In this document: one piece after another, positions 24,801 through 35,300 of the stretch
Position numbering within the stretch: position 1 is the first letter of the stretch
Layout of the letters: each line of letters opens with the position of its first letter
Assembly: GCA_026261815.1 (NCBI GenBank)
Contig: JAMPIT010000379.1
Coordinates: 21,361,001 to 21,425,000, forward strand
Direction of reading: 5' to 3'
Source of the DNA: Monarcha castaneiventris obscurior
Lineage: Eukaryota; Chordata; Aves; Passeriformes; Monarchidae
Length of the DNA stretch: 64,000 nucleotides
Notes under the pieces: model-generated
What the model saw: only the letters and a program-made list of their open reading frames with translations
The model's database searches: none
Told to the model about the DNA's origin: nothing
Program-made: the position numbers and the translations under genes

Positions 24801-25419
24801 CTGGTTTAGTACTCAATCTTTGCACAGCAAGAAAATCTCTAGACTTGTGCCATTGTGAAGTGTTGTATGCAAGCAAAGTAAAGCTCCATGCTGTGTACCT
24901 ACTACGAATCAGTAGCTAAATATTTCCTTACCTATACAGGCAAGGGTAATGATGACTATGCCAGATAATCCATTTAACTCACGCCAACCTTAACAGTTAC
25001 TGTTTCTGTCACCTAGTGCATTCTTCCTTAACATGACAACTGGTGCTTTTTTTTCCATAATACCTTTCTGGATTGATACAGTACTTGCTATCTCCTGGCA
25101 GATCAATATGTTTTTTTAAAGAAATATTTTGCTACTGCATCCAGTGGCAAGAGCAGTGCATAGCATATTCAAACATAAGCATATAAGTCTTGCACTACTT
25201 ATCAGTGTTAAAAATTGCCAAGATTATATGGGTTCAGGTGTATTAAGAAAAACAAGAATTCTGTTTCATCTCTGTGTGCTCTTTCAGGTTTACTCTGTTG
25301 AAGAAGAAATGCGGGAGCTTCTGCAAGAAATGGCTAACAATAAAAAAGCCATGGAAAATAAAATACGACGACTTACACATGCACTGAATGATATTCAACA
25401 AGACTTTCAAGATTATTAA
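6828..25419 (+). CDS. LRRCC1: LRRCC1 (CLERC), centriolar leucine-rich-repeat coiled-coil protein; 19 coding exons, 1022 aa
   Basis: Centrosome/centriole protein needed for spindle structure. Coding exons: 6828-6877, 6954-7159, 7519-7584, 8343-8510, 10398-10567, 10668-10877, 11676-11878, 12619-12778, 13112-13260, 14405-14609, 16978-17117, 18392-18593, 19685-19870, 20749-20923, 21639-21802, 22647-22855, 23047-23184, 24542-24677, 25288-25419. They total 3069 nt and stay in phase at every junction; the human protein is about the same length. Residues about 24-165 are SDS22-type leucine-rich repeats ([44 protein letters not shown]). Residues 165-400 are polar and less conserved, with a small Cys cluster at the start of exon 8. 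From about 405 to the end it is almost unbroken charged coiled coil. The ATG at 6828 sits in GGGATGG and the short first exon is shared with mammals. The exon 2 donor (G|GTCTGC) is weak but forced by phase. Identity is very sure; a one-codon error at a junction is possible. Confidence 0.96.
8734..9135 (+). repeat. CR1 LINE fragment in LRRCC1 intron 4
   Basis: Sense-oriented CR1 3' region: GAGGGCCACCAAGATG, TTCAGCCTGGAGAAGAG, a TTGGATATTAG-like segment, GGAACAGGTTGCCCAGAG and GGATGCCCCATCTCTGGA. It stops before the usual terminal octamers. An extra segment with two adjacent hairpins interrupts it at 8899-8962. Confidence 0.9.
8899..8962. repeat. two adjacent hairpins inserted in the CR1 copy
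   Basis: First hairpin: GACTCTTTCC (8899-8908) and GGAAAGAGTC (8911-8920) around AA. Second: TTCCTTGTCCTGTC (8922-8935) and GACAGGACAAGGAA (8949-8962), a 14-bp perfect pair. The outer parts match CR1; the inner parts look like inverted copies of them. Confidence 0.85.
10878..11675 (+). other. LRRCC1 intron 6
   Basis: AT-rich; includes a run of eight G near 11513. Nothing recognised in it. Confidence 0.6.
11879..14404 (+). other. LRRCC1 introns 7-9
   Basis: Three introns flanking exons 12619-12778 and 13112-13260. Intron 9 holds a 10-bp inverted pair, ACTAGGCCTG at 13672-13681 and CAGGCCTAGT at 13703-13712. No mobile element recognised. Confidence 0.6.
14610..16977 (+). other. LRRCC1 intron 10
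   Basis: Long AT-rich intron. A G/T tract of TTTG-type units lies at about 15050-15095 and an A/C tract of CAAAA-type units at about 16828-16880. No exon or element recognised. Confidence 0.6.
17118..20748 (+). other. LRRCC1 introns 11-13
   Basis: AT-rich introns around exons 18392-18593 and 19685-19870. G/T-rich low-complexity tracts of GTTTT/GTTTG units occur at about 17190-17236 and 19400-19467. Nothing else recognised. Confidence 0.6.
20924..25287 (+). other. LRRCC1 introns 14-18
   Basis: AT-rich introns between the last six exons. An A/C-rich low-complexity tract lies at about 23878-23958. No mobile element recognised. Confidence 0.6.
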
Positions 25420-25555
25420 TACTTATACTAAAAATATATCTTACACAAGCAGTTTCATACACTACAATGCACTTTTCCTTGTTTTCTAGAGAATTAAGTC
25501 TTTGTTGTATATTTTGATACTTCAGGGAGCAGACATGTTTTTACATTATTTTCAT

Positions 25556-25561
25556 AATAAA
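25556..25561 (+). terminator. LRRCC1 poly(A) signal
   Basis: Canonical AATAAA 137 nt past the LRRCC1 stop codon, in AT-rich sequence. It implies a short 3' untranslated region of about 160 nt. Confidence 0.75.
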
Positions 25562-28500
25562 TAGTTATTTCTAACCTTTGGTTATTTTTAACTGCTGTCA
25601 AAATGGGTCATAACATGCATAGATGAAAAGCATCATATGAAATTAGGAATTTTCATGTTTAATAAGAGAAAAGGAAGTTGGAAAGTTCTAAGCCAAGAGC
25701 TTGAAGCTTTGCTTCAGTGAGGTAAAGATTCTTGTAATGAGAGAACCACGAATGTTGAATCACAGAAGGGCTTGGGTTGGAAGGGCCTCAAAGATCATTG
25801 AATTCCAACCCCCCTGCCATGGGCAGGGGCACCTTCCACTAGATCATATTGCTCAGAGCCCCATCCAAGCTGGCCTTGAACACTTCCAGAGATGGGGCAT
25901 CCACAACTTCTCTGGGCAATCTGTCCCAGTGCCTCACCACCTTCACAGTAAGGAATTTTTTCCTATTATCTAATCTAAACCTACTCTCAGTTTAAAACCA
26001 TTCTCCCTTGTCCTGTCGTAACATGCCCTTGTAAACAGACTCTCCATCTTTCTTGTACCTGAAAACATGTTTAATCTGCCACTGTTGGAGAACGTACACC
26101 TACTGCAACTTAGAGTGGCCTTTTTGGTAGCATAGTTTGGTTTTCTCCACAGCAGTAGGCTTCCTACCAGGCTTTTGAAATGAAGGAGATAATAACCTAA
26201 GAGCTTCTTATGGAAGCAAAACAAAAGTAAAATATTTATTTCATGGTGGAGGCCTTACCATCTCCATTGTACTCAGGCATTTGCTTCATTTGCTTGCTCT
26301 CCGAGGACCCTAAACTGCTACTGAACTACCCCTTCCTCTGAAGCGTTTCATGCCGCAGTGATAAAGGGAACCGTGAGAGTAAAATCACGGGTACACGCTG
26401 CTACACCAGGTGGAGCTATTTCCTCCATCCTTGCATCTCGCAGTAGCTGGAGCAGAGTCCCGTTGCTCCAGGGACGGTAGCAGCCCCTAAGCCACCTTTA
26501 CCGTCAGTTGTTCAGAAGCCAGGCTTCAGCACATTAGCGCAGTGAAACTGACTGAGCATTTTTGTACCCTGCAGCCCCCTAACAGTATTTAGTGCTGGTA
26601 AAAAGCCCTGGCCTTTGGGTAACAGGCGCTGCGTTTGTTATCAATTTGTTAATGAAAGCTTGTTGTGTGAACCAGAGCTTGATAGCAGCTGCATCGTGTT
26701 ATGAGGTGCAGCTTAAGCGTGGGATGTAAAAGGCCTTGAAAACATGGGCACGAGTTGAAAGTAGAGGCCACGGCAGCGAAAACAACTTCCTGATGATCGG
26801 TGACTAGTCTTTGACAAAGCACAACCTTGAGAGCTGGCAACACACCCTTTGTTCTAAGAATGGAAGTAGCAACAGGAAAGTGAAATTAAAAAAAAGGCAG
26901 CCCAGCAACTGAATGAGGTGCCTGCAACAGCCTGGGAAAACAACTCCCCTCTGTGGGGAGGTGTGTAGGGCTGAGAATTGTCTAGAGATTGCACGGTGTT
27001 ATAAAAGGGTAAAATTCCAAATTTGTGAAGGGGACAGAAAGCAGACACCTGCTTCAGCTCTGACTCCCTGAATCAAGAGTTCCCTCACCTGACCCATGAA
27101 AACACCAGGAATGAGCCATCAGCACTAACAGGGAGGTGTCTGCACTGTGGTACTCCCAGCTAAGGTAGGATAGAGCTGTTAAGGACTGTTTCCTTGGAAT
27201 CTGTCCCATTTGTTTGTAATATATAAAAATTATGAAATGGTGGTAATTGTTAGTAAGGTGTAAGAACAAACTCTTAACTGTCAGTTCTCTACAGGCAGAA
27301 GAAAACTATTTCTTGTGCTCTATACACTCTGTCCACAGTATGTGAGGAAATGCTCACCTGGAAAGCTGTTCTATAGTAGTTTTAAGATATCATTGGTGCA
27401 GAAAGGTTGCACCTTCACTACTTCAGAGTGCTTTTCTGTCATGTTGATTGAGTGTTTCCTGGGGCACTTCTTTTTTCTTTACTTAGTATTTGACCAAGCT
27501 ATGCTTTGGGTGAAGTAATTGAATACCTGGAATGCACCAGGAAGTTAAAAGAACTTATTCTTGCCCTGATTCAATTTTTTAATATCTCCTCTGAGTTTTA
27601 ACTCCAAAATTTTTGTTCTGAAATTAATTGTCTGATTTAATCATAGGGAGTTGTTAACATTTTTAACATAAATTCTTTCTATTCCTTGCTCTTGGCTCAG
27701 GAATTTCATATTACAGTACTTGGGAATGTTCATGTGTTAGTAGTGCTTGGAACATTTGTTTTTCTTGCAGATAACTCTGTCTTTGTCATGGCTTCCCTCT
27801 TTATGCTTACACAGCTTCCTTAGAGGTTTTTAATAAGTGTTTAGATGTTTTTTGCCGTCAAAATGGTGAAATAATAAAGATGTGGGGCAGGTGAAAGCTG
27901 TACCAAATTTACGTATTCACAAGGATAAATTTCAACCCAGCATGACTGAAAGATATAACTTAATAAAATAAATAAAATACATTTAATTAAACAAAAATAT
28001 AAACAAAATGTGAATGCTGACCTTGTCAGATGCAACGCATGCTCTTGTCCATCAATCACGACAGTTTAAAATCAATTCCATTATTAGACTTTGTTTTCAT
28101 TTCCTGACTAGAGAATGATCTGTTTCAATCAACAGCGAGTGTGGAATCAGGAAATTCCTGTGTTAGTTGGGCCCAGGAGGGCTGTGATTCCAGATCCGGA
28201 GAGAGCGCGTTACCATGCCCAGGTAGCCCTGAACAGGCGATTGCTTGCGTGTGCAGGTCCAGCTCCTGTGCCACGGCACACCCAGGGCACAGCGCTCCAC
28301 TGCCGTGTGCGAGGGGTAGCTGAGGGCCTGCTCTTCTTTTAGTGCATCCCCTGAATTCTTACACAGTATGGGCTTTAAAGCTTCTCTGCTTTTATCCCAT
28401 GGTAACTGAGGGAACGAGGTGTACCTCAATTAAGGCCAAGTGTATTTGGACACCAGGGGAAAGGACTGGGTAAACATCCAAAATTCCCTGTGCCCCTGGC

Positions 28501-28600
28501 CAGATCATCAGCGTGTCCTGTGCCTGGCCTGGCCAGGTGTGAGAACATCGTTTGCAATTACTCTAAGTGCTTCGATATCAAATGTAAACGGTGGAATGAG
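25562..28600. other. intergenic, LRRCC1 to E2F5
   Basis: Contains one antisense CR1 copy (25756-26072). The rest is mixed: a somewhat GC-richer patch near 26330-26560, and an AT-rich TAAAATAAA-like patch near 27960-27990. No further gene is supported. Confidence 0.6.
25756..26072 (-). repeat. CR1 LINE fragment, antisense
   Basis: Reads as the reverse complement of a CR1 3' region: AATCACAGAAGG then GGTTGGAAGGGCCTCAAAG, CCATGGGCAGGGGCACCTTC, CTCAGAGCCCCATCCAAG and TTGTCCTGTCGTAACATG. The 3' end is nearly complete; the 5' side is truncated. Confidence 0.92.
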
Positions 28601-29029
28601 CGACAAGGAGCTATCGAGGCCGGCCCGCCAGGCTCGCGGGACATATGTTGGCGACTCCAGGCCCGCGCTACCCGTGCTGGGGCCCTGAGGGAAAGCCGGG
28701 AGCGGCCCGCGAAGCCAAGCGCAATCCCCCTCAGGCAGGCCCGGGGCCGCCCGCCCTGCCCGGCTCGGCTCCGAGGGGCCGAGCCCGTCCCCGCCCGCGG
28801 CCGCAGCCCCGCAGCCGAGCCTTGCCGCTGTCCCGGCAACGGCGGCGGCGTCACTTCCTGCGGGCCGCCCCTCCCGCCGCTGGGGCTGGGGCCGGGGCCG
28901 CGCTGCCGCTCGGGCGCTGCGGCGGTCGCGACACGTGGCCCCGCCGGCGGCATGGCCGCGGCGGCCGAGGCGGCGGGCGGCGGCGGCAGCAGCCGCCACG
29001 AGAAGAGCCTGGGGCTGCTGACCACCAAG

Positions 29030-29073
<44 letters not shown>

Positions 29074-29320
29074 CAAAGCGGTGCGAGGGCGGGGGGGCGG
29101 CCGGCGGCACCGCCGGGCCCGGCCGGGCGCAGGGCCCGCCGCGCTGCAGGGAGGGCGGCGCAGCCCCGGGGGCCGGGCAGGGCCGCCCGCTCCCTCCCTC
29201 CGTCCGTCCCTCTGTCCGTCCGTCCGTCCGTCCTTCCCTGCCGCCCGCCCGGCGCACCGGGGCCTCCCCCGGTCGCTGACGGGCTGCGGGTGCCCGGTGA
29301 TGGCTGACAGCCGCCGCGGT
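28600..29320 (+). promoter_or_regulatory. CpG-rich promoter region of E2F5
   Basis: Dense CpG sequence around the first E2F5 exon. A CACGTG E-box lies at 28932-28937, 15 bp before the start codon. Open frames on both strands across the island are by-products of its GC content. CCGTC/CCGTCCGT runs at about 29200-29235 form a short tandem repeat just after exon 1. Confidence 0.75.
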
Positions 29321-32300
29321 CGGCTCAAATACGCGTTTCGGCTCTTTATAAAGGGATATAATTAATGGGTACCGTGCGTTAAATTTAACTTATTGAGAGT
29401 GGTCTTATTTACTATGCCCTGTTGTGGGCTCCTCAGTACAAAAAAACCAAGGAGCTACTGGAGAGGGTCCAGCAGAGGGCTGCAAAGATGATGAGGAGTC
29501 TGGAGCATCTCTTATGAGGAGAGGCTGCGGGAGCTGGGCCTGTTTAGTTCAGAGAAGAAAAGACTGAAAGCAGGTCTCATCGGTGTTTATAAATATCTTA
29601 TAGGTGCGTGCCAAGAGTATGGTGCCAGACTCTTTGGTGGCGTGCAGTGACAGGATGAGGAGCAATGGCCATAAACTAAAGTACGAGAAGTTTCACTTCA
29701 ACACGAGGAAGAACTTCTCTACGTTAAGGGAGAGGGAGGGACTCCTGCCCAGGGAGGTTGTGGAGTCTCCCTCTCTGGAGACATTCAAAACCTGCCTGCA
29801 TGAGTTCTTGTGCACCTGCTTTGGATGACCCTGCCTTGGTAGGGGTTGGACTAAATGATCTCCAGAGGTCCATTCCAGCCCTAACAATTCCCTGTATTTT
29901 TTTTACTGGCCTATGTTGCTCCCTGCACTGACTCAGTGTGTGCGCTGCTGTTTAAACCTGTTTCTTGCCCACCACCCCCAAGTCCTTTCAGCAAGAGAAA
30001 ATGATCTTGAAAAACAGACTATTGCTGCCTTATACTTTCTGTTCTGTGTGAATGAAAGAAGCTGAATTGGTGTATGAGTGACAAATCAATGTCACCCAGC
30101 CCTGCAGCCAGCCTGCTGCCTCCAAGGTGTGAGGGCGTTGGGCAGCAGCAGCTGGAGCGTCTCCGGTGATGCCCTGAGACCAGCCTACCTTGGCATGGTC
30201 CTGATGCCAGGAGGTCAGTGTCTTGCAGGAGGGATCCTTGGCACTGTGTCCTGCCAGTTCCCTGGAGCGTGCTGCTGCTCTGTCCCAGGAGCTCGGGCCC
30301 CACGGGTTGTTGCATGTGCAGTGCATTCAGGCAGAGGTGTGTAAACCTGACTGGTTAAGGTCATCAGTGAATGGCTGAGATGTTCAGCAAAGTGCAGCAA
30401 GAGGCTGGCTTGGTACTTTGGTTAAAGTGCTTTCTGGAAAACTGACCTATTTTTTAATTACTCTTGATAGGCCCCAGGAGGTGAATGGTGTTCTCAGAGC
30501 TTTTTTTTTGTGCATCCCTGTTCAGAGTGGATGCACTTCAGAGGTATTACTGTGGTTAGTGAAACTTCAAGGTGAATAGGGAAGGACACTGATAGGTTTT
30601 ATATTCCTCATTTAGTTATGCTGTGGTCCGGACAAGTTGATGAGCCCCTTATTTTTAATTGCCTCTTTCTCTAGCAAAACAGAATGAAGACGTCCAGATC
30701 TTTGGGATTGTTGTGCAGCTTCCTGTATTGTCTGTCATGTCCTGAGAGATGTTCCAGGTCAATCTGAGAAGCAAAACATACTCAGTTTGTAAGACATCAG
30801 GTCCAAAAGCTTGGCTTAAAGTGCCAGAGAAGATTGACTTGAACAATAAAGTTGGGCTGCGTAGTGGGATGGAACAATGCTGCTTCTTCTCTTTAGTGAG
30901 AAAGGTACCTACTCAGAGGGAATGAAAGGGTTGATAGCCATGGAAAAGTTCAGTGGGCATTGCAACCGATCACAGACATTTGTGCTTGAGATCTATTGGA
31001 GACTGGTGTCTGAATTACAGGTTACAGTTTGTTGAAAGTAAATGCTAACTGCAGTGCATAAATTGTTGGTACTTTCATAAGGGATGAGTCAGAACATACA
31101 TTTCTGTGACTGGTTTTATCATAAATAAGCCATATATCTAAGGAAAAATGAAGCCCAGTTTGTGTGTTTGTGTTCTGTCAGTGTGCTCAGCAAACTGAAG
31201 AACAGAAGTCTTGAAATAGAACAGAGCATTCCAAGAGATGATTCATGCAGTGAACACCTTTAAGTGTCTCCCTGCTGGCTGGTATTGACCATCTGATGTT
31301 GTGCTGCTGATCAGTATTTCTTCAGCAAAACCAGCACTAGGAAGAAAATAAAATTTGGAAACAGGTAGACTTCCAGCTTTGCAATTTAGCAATTGAGAAG
31401 GAAAATCTCTTTTATGGGACATTTTCTGGTGATCTTTAATAAAATTGTAATTTCCGTTTAGCAGGCTGTAAAAGGAAGCTGTGAAAATGTTTTAGTGCTG
31501 GACACTTCTCTGTAACATCTGAGAAATTGTGGGAGTGGAAGTGAGAATTTTCTTTACTTGAAGTCTGTATTTTGCATTTACTTTAAAATCAAACAGCTAT
31601 TCTAAGATAATGACATACTTGTCACTGAACAAGCCTTTATAAAGAAATCTAGTCATGGAGTTAAGCTTAAAACACTAAAGGATGATATAAAACTAAGTTT
31701 CTATCTGCAGCAACCCATGAATTGCAGGGAAGAGGGAAAAAGACCAAGATGAGGGAATAAGGGATAAACCACCTGAAGGGATGCTCTTCATAGCACACAA
31801 TGCTTCTGCCTTAATTTCTTAAGTGGGCTTTGTTTCTAGCAGAATGCCATCCCTGCTCTAATGATGGTTAAGTAGTGTTCCTGATCATCAGTGCAAAACA
31901 GGAGGTATTCTACAATCTGCTTGTTTTAGAAATGTATTGGTCAAGGTCAGATAACAACTGCTTTACACTTGCTGCGCTCCACAGAAGAAGGAAGAGCCTG
32001 TCTATTAGATTTTACATTCCCTTAGTGTTTACGTTGCAATGATATTCAGCACTTCTACAACAATTTGACAAGAGCGCCATTTAAAACTCTCACCAAACTG
32101 TTGACAGCCTTCTGAGGGAGAAAATGTTGTCGTGTGGTATGGGCAGAGTTCAGAAGATGCAGGACCTCTTTCCTTTGACACGTGGGGAGAGCGAGCAGGC
32201 AGTGCTGGCCCTTGTGCTTTAAGGTTCTCAGTAATGACTGCCACGGTGCTCTATCGAGTTCCTCTGCTCCCTAGGGCTAATGCATTTGCAGCTGAGGATT

Positions 32301-35300
32301 TCTGCTGCCTTTTGTCAGCTCCCAAGGAGCAAAGAAGTGGTGTGTGGGGGGCTACAAACTCTCAACTGCCCTTTTCCTGGCCTTTCTTTCTTATTTCTGG
32401 GCATGTGTGCCTGCAGCTGAACCTGTGCTGAACAGTGCATTTTCTGTATTCCAAGAGCTGCACAATCGGAATGCACAGAACCATAGCTCTGTGCTTAGAT
32501 ATTTTATTCCAGCTCTGAACCTGTCTGTGAGACACCTGTGAGTGCTTGGCTTCAATATATACTTAATCAAAGTATGAGGAGATATTAGGAGGAATAACTA
32601 GAGTTCAGCAGCTTTACATTTGAAAGATTTTATGAAAGAATTCTGAATGTGGAAGCTACATCCACCCATGTTAGCAGGATCACTGTTGTAGATGTCCCTT
32701 TCTTGACATAGGCTGAGAAATCATGAGTTTTAACAGTGTTTTTGACAACAAGAGATTTGTCTCAGAAAGCTCATTTCATTATTTAAATTATTAGTGAATG
32801 GTTTATGTGGAGGACTGAACTTAATTTCTGATCCATGTACCTGTCAGAAGGTATCACACTGATAACTGCTAGAATGTCAGAGAGGAACTTCTCAATTGCT
32901 TTTTAAAATATCTGTGAAATTTTTTAAAGGTAATTAGATTACAAGATCAGCACCAGAAAGCTAGTGAATGTCTGGATTAAACATCTCAGTTTGGGAACTG
33001 GCCCCAGCTTGTGTTGGTACTCTTGTTGTAAGTAGTTGAACTTCATAGCAGTGATTGAATTGTATACAGGGCTAGTGAAGCCAAATACATATGTAACTGT
33101 GTCATTCATTTTCCTATGAAATGAGCCCCTGTCCCGGGGATCTGGAGCTGGTAGTGGTGAATCTGCTGCTGGTGTTCATGGGAATTGTGCTTGGGTATAC
33201 AAAATGCATTTAGAGTGGGACAAGTACATCAATTTTGAAACATTTGAAATTGGACACTCAGAAAAAATGACTTAAAAAAATCCCAAAAATATCTTAACCT
33301 TTGGTTTCACAGCTCCAAATTCATGTACATTGGTATCTTCTGCTACCAGTACAGTTTGAAAATACATTAAGATGAGTAAAGCATTTGTATTTTGTAGACA
33401 GGCCTTTGGGAAAATCTCAAGAGGTAATGAAATCTGTCTCCAGAGCAATTTCTTCATCATTCAAGCCATGAGTGGCAGACTTAGTCCTAGGTCAATATGT
33501 AGAGCAATGGGAAAAAAGCAGGAAGTTGAATAGCAGTTAAGTGTGTGCTGTCCATTCCTTGCACTGAATAATGTGAACAGCTTGTAGAATAACTGAAGAC
33601 TGTGAGATGTATGGGATGCTGATTAAACATTGTGCAAGTGGCATCAACTTTGTCACTTGCTAGATTTGTAAGGTTCTCTTGCAGTCACTGGATTTAGTGT
33701 GTATGTATGCAGCAAAAATAGCAGATTAAGATAGCAGGTGCATACCTGCTGAAACAAGTGATTGAAGAGCCTGTTTCCTTGGAGAGAACTAAACTGTGCA
33801 CTTTATGTGTATTTGCATGTATTTTGCTTGGTTAGATAAGAAAATATTTTAAAAGACTCCTACAGAAGACCATACAAAAGATAAATGCTGCTAAGGCTAT
33901 CAGTGGCAACAGTGTTTAGTGGGTTCATCACTGTCCAGGAGAAAGCAGTGTTTATACTTCAGGGCTATAAAAGTATTTTTCTAATCTCTGTTCTTTCTTT
34001 TTATCCTTTCAACTTTACTTGAGTAGCAAAAGTTAATTGTACTATTAAGCAAAGAAATTTGGTTTTCCTTCCAGGTTATGGTTGTCTCAAGCTGTACCTC
34101 TTTCTTTCATATAGGCTGCATACAAAAAGCATACATTTAATAGATTGTTGGAACAAACTGAAATAAATGTGTTCCTGTAGTAGAAATTATTTGACTTTAT
34201 GCATTAGTTTCATTCATTCAAATTCAGAAGTCTTTGCCTACCCTTCTCTTTGTTTTTTTTCTCTTTTTATTTGTTTAATACATACAGTCCCATGTAATCA
34301 TTCTATTTAGGTGTTCCAACTAATTACAGACTCAGACTCCTCTCTGTTTTCCCTCCTTTTAGCAAATATTCTTTGAACTTGAGCTGCTTTTCAGGTGTGG
34401 AAGGCATGACTAGTTTGTTTGCTTACTTTGTCTTACCTCTTTGCATCAGTTACACAAAAATCACCATGGAGAGAAAGAAGTAAGGCAGGAAGCAGTTGCC
34501 TCTGCCTGACACTGCTTTGCTCAGAGTGGCGAGGTGTGGCAGCCCCCAGATGTGCTGCACAGAACCCTACAGGCTGTGTGTCAGCAGCAGCATCGCTGGC
34601 AGCTGGTGCTCAGTGTGACAGGTCGAGTGAGCCCTTGTACGCTGTGAAGGGCATTTGTGCAAGGACAATGGTGCCTTGAAATGCTGCAGCTCTCCTGCAG
34701 CCACTCTGTGAAATTGCAGCCCTGTTGTTCCGTATCCTGGCACCACTGAATCCAAACAAAGGCTGTAATACCTCGAGTATCAGTGGAAGGAATGGTAAAC
34801 TTAATATGTCCTTGGCTTCAGAGGCTTGCCCCACTGCAGGGTGTCGCTGCCTGCCTTCCATATCTTTTCTTGCCCTCCAGAAAGGGCATGGGAAGCTCCT
34901 CCATGCAGTTGAAAATGCTCCAGATACTGACCGTGGTCTTTGCAACCCCGTGAGCTCCCCTCTCTGTCAGGGGATGGGTGCTGGCCTTCAGCCAGGGGAC
35001 TGCTCCGTGTGCTTTGTAGCACTGCCTGCAGGTGCTGCACTTCAGAGTTCATGATGGTATCTGGCTCTTGGAGAGTGGAACCTTCTCCCTTCGGAATGCC
35101 ATGAGATGGCATTTTTCCAAGGGAGTGACTTAACTGTCTTTTCCCTCAACATGCAAGCTGCTGATAGTTGCTCTCTCGACAGGCTGCTGATACGCTTGCT
35201 GTGAGGCAGAAGAGAAGGATCTATGATATCACCAACGTTCTGGAGGGGATTGATCTCATTGAGAAGAAGTCAAAAAACAGCATTCAGTGGAAGTAAGTTA

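Noticed and set aside
26330..26560. GC-richer patch between LRRCC1 and E2F5 as a possible extra promoter
   Set aside because: CpG density is modest and no first exon or conserved frame starts nearby.
28490..29365. Long frames on both strands around the E2F5 first exon
   Set aside because: GC-rich island with few stop codons. Only the part from 28952 to 29080 matches a known protein; an extended N-terminus is kept as an open question, not a call.
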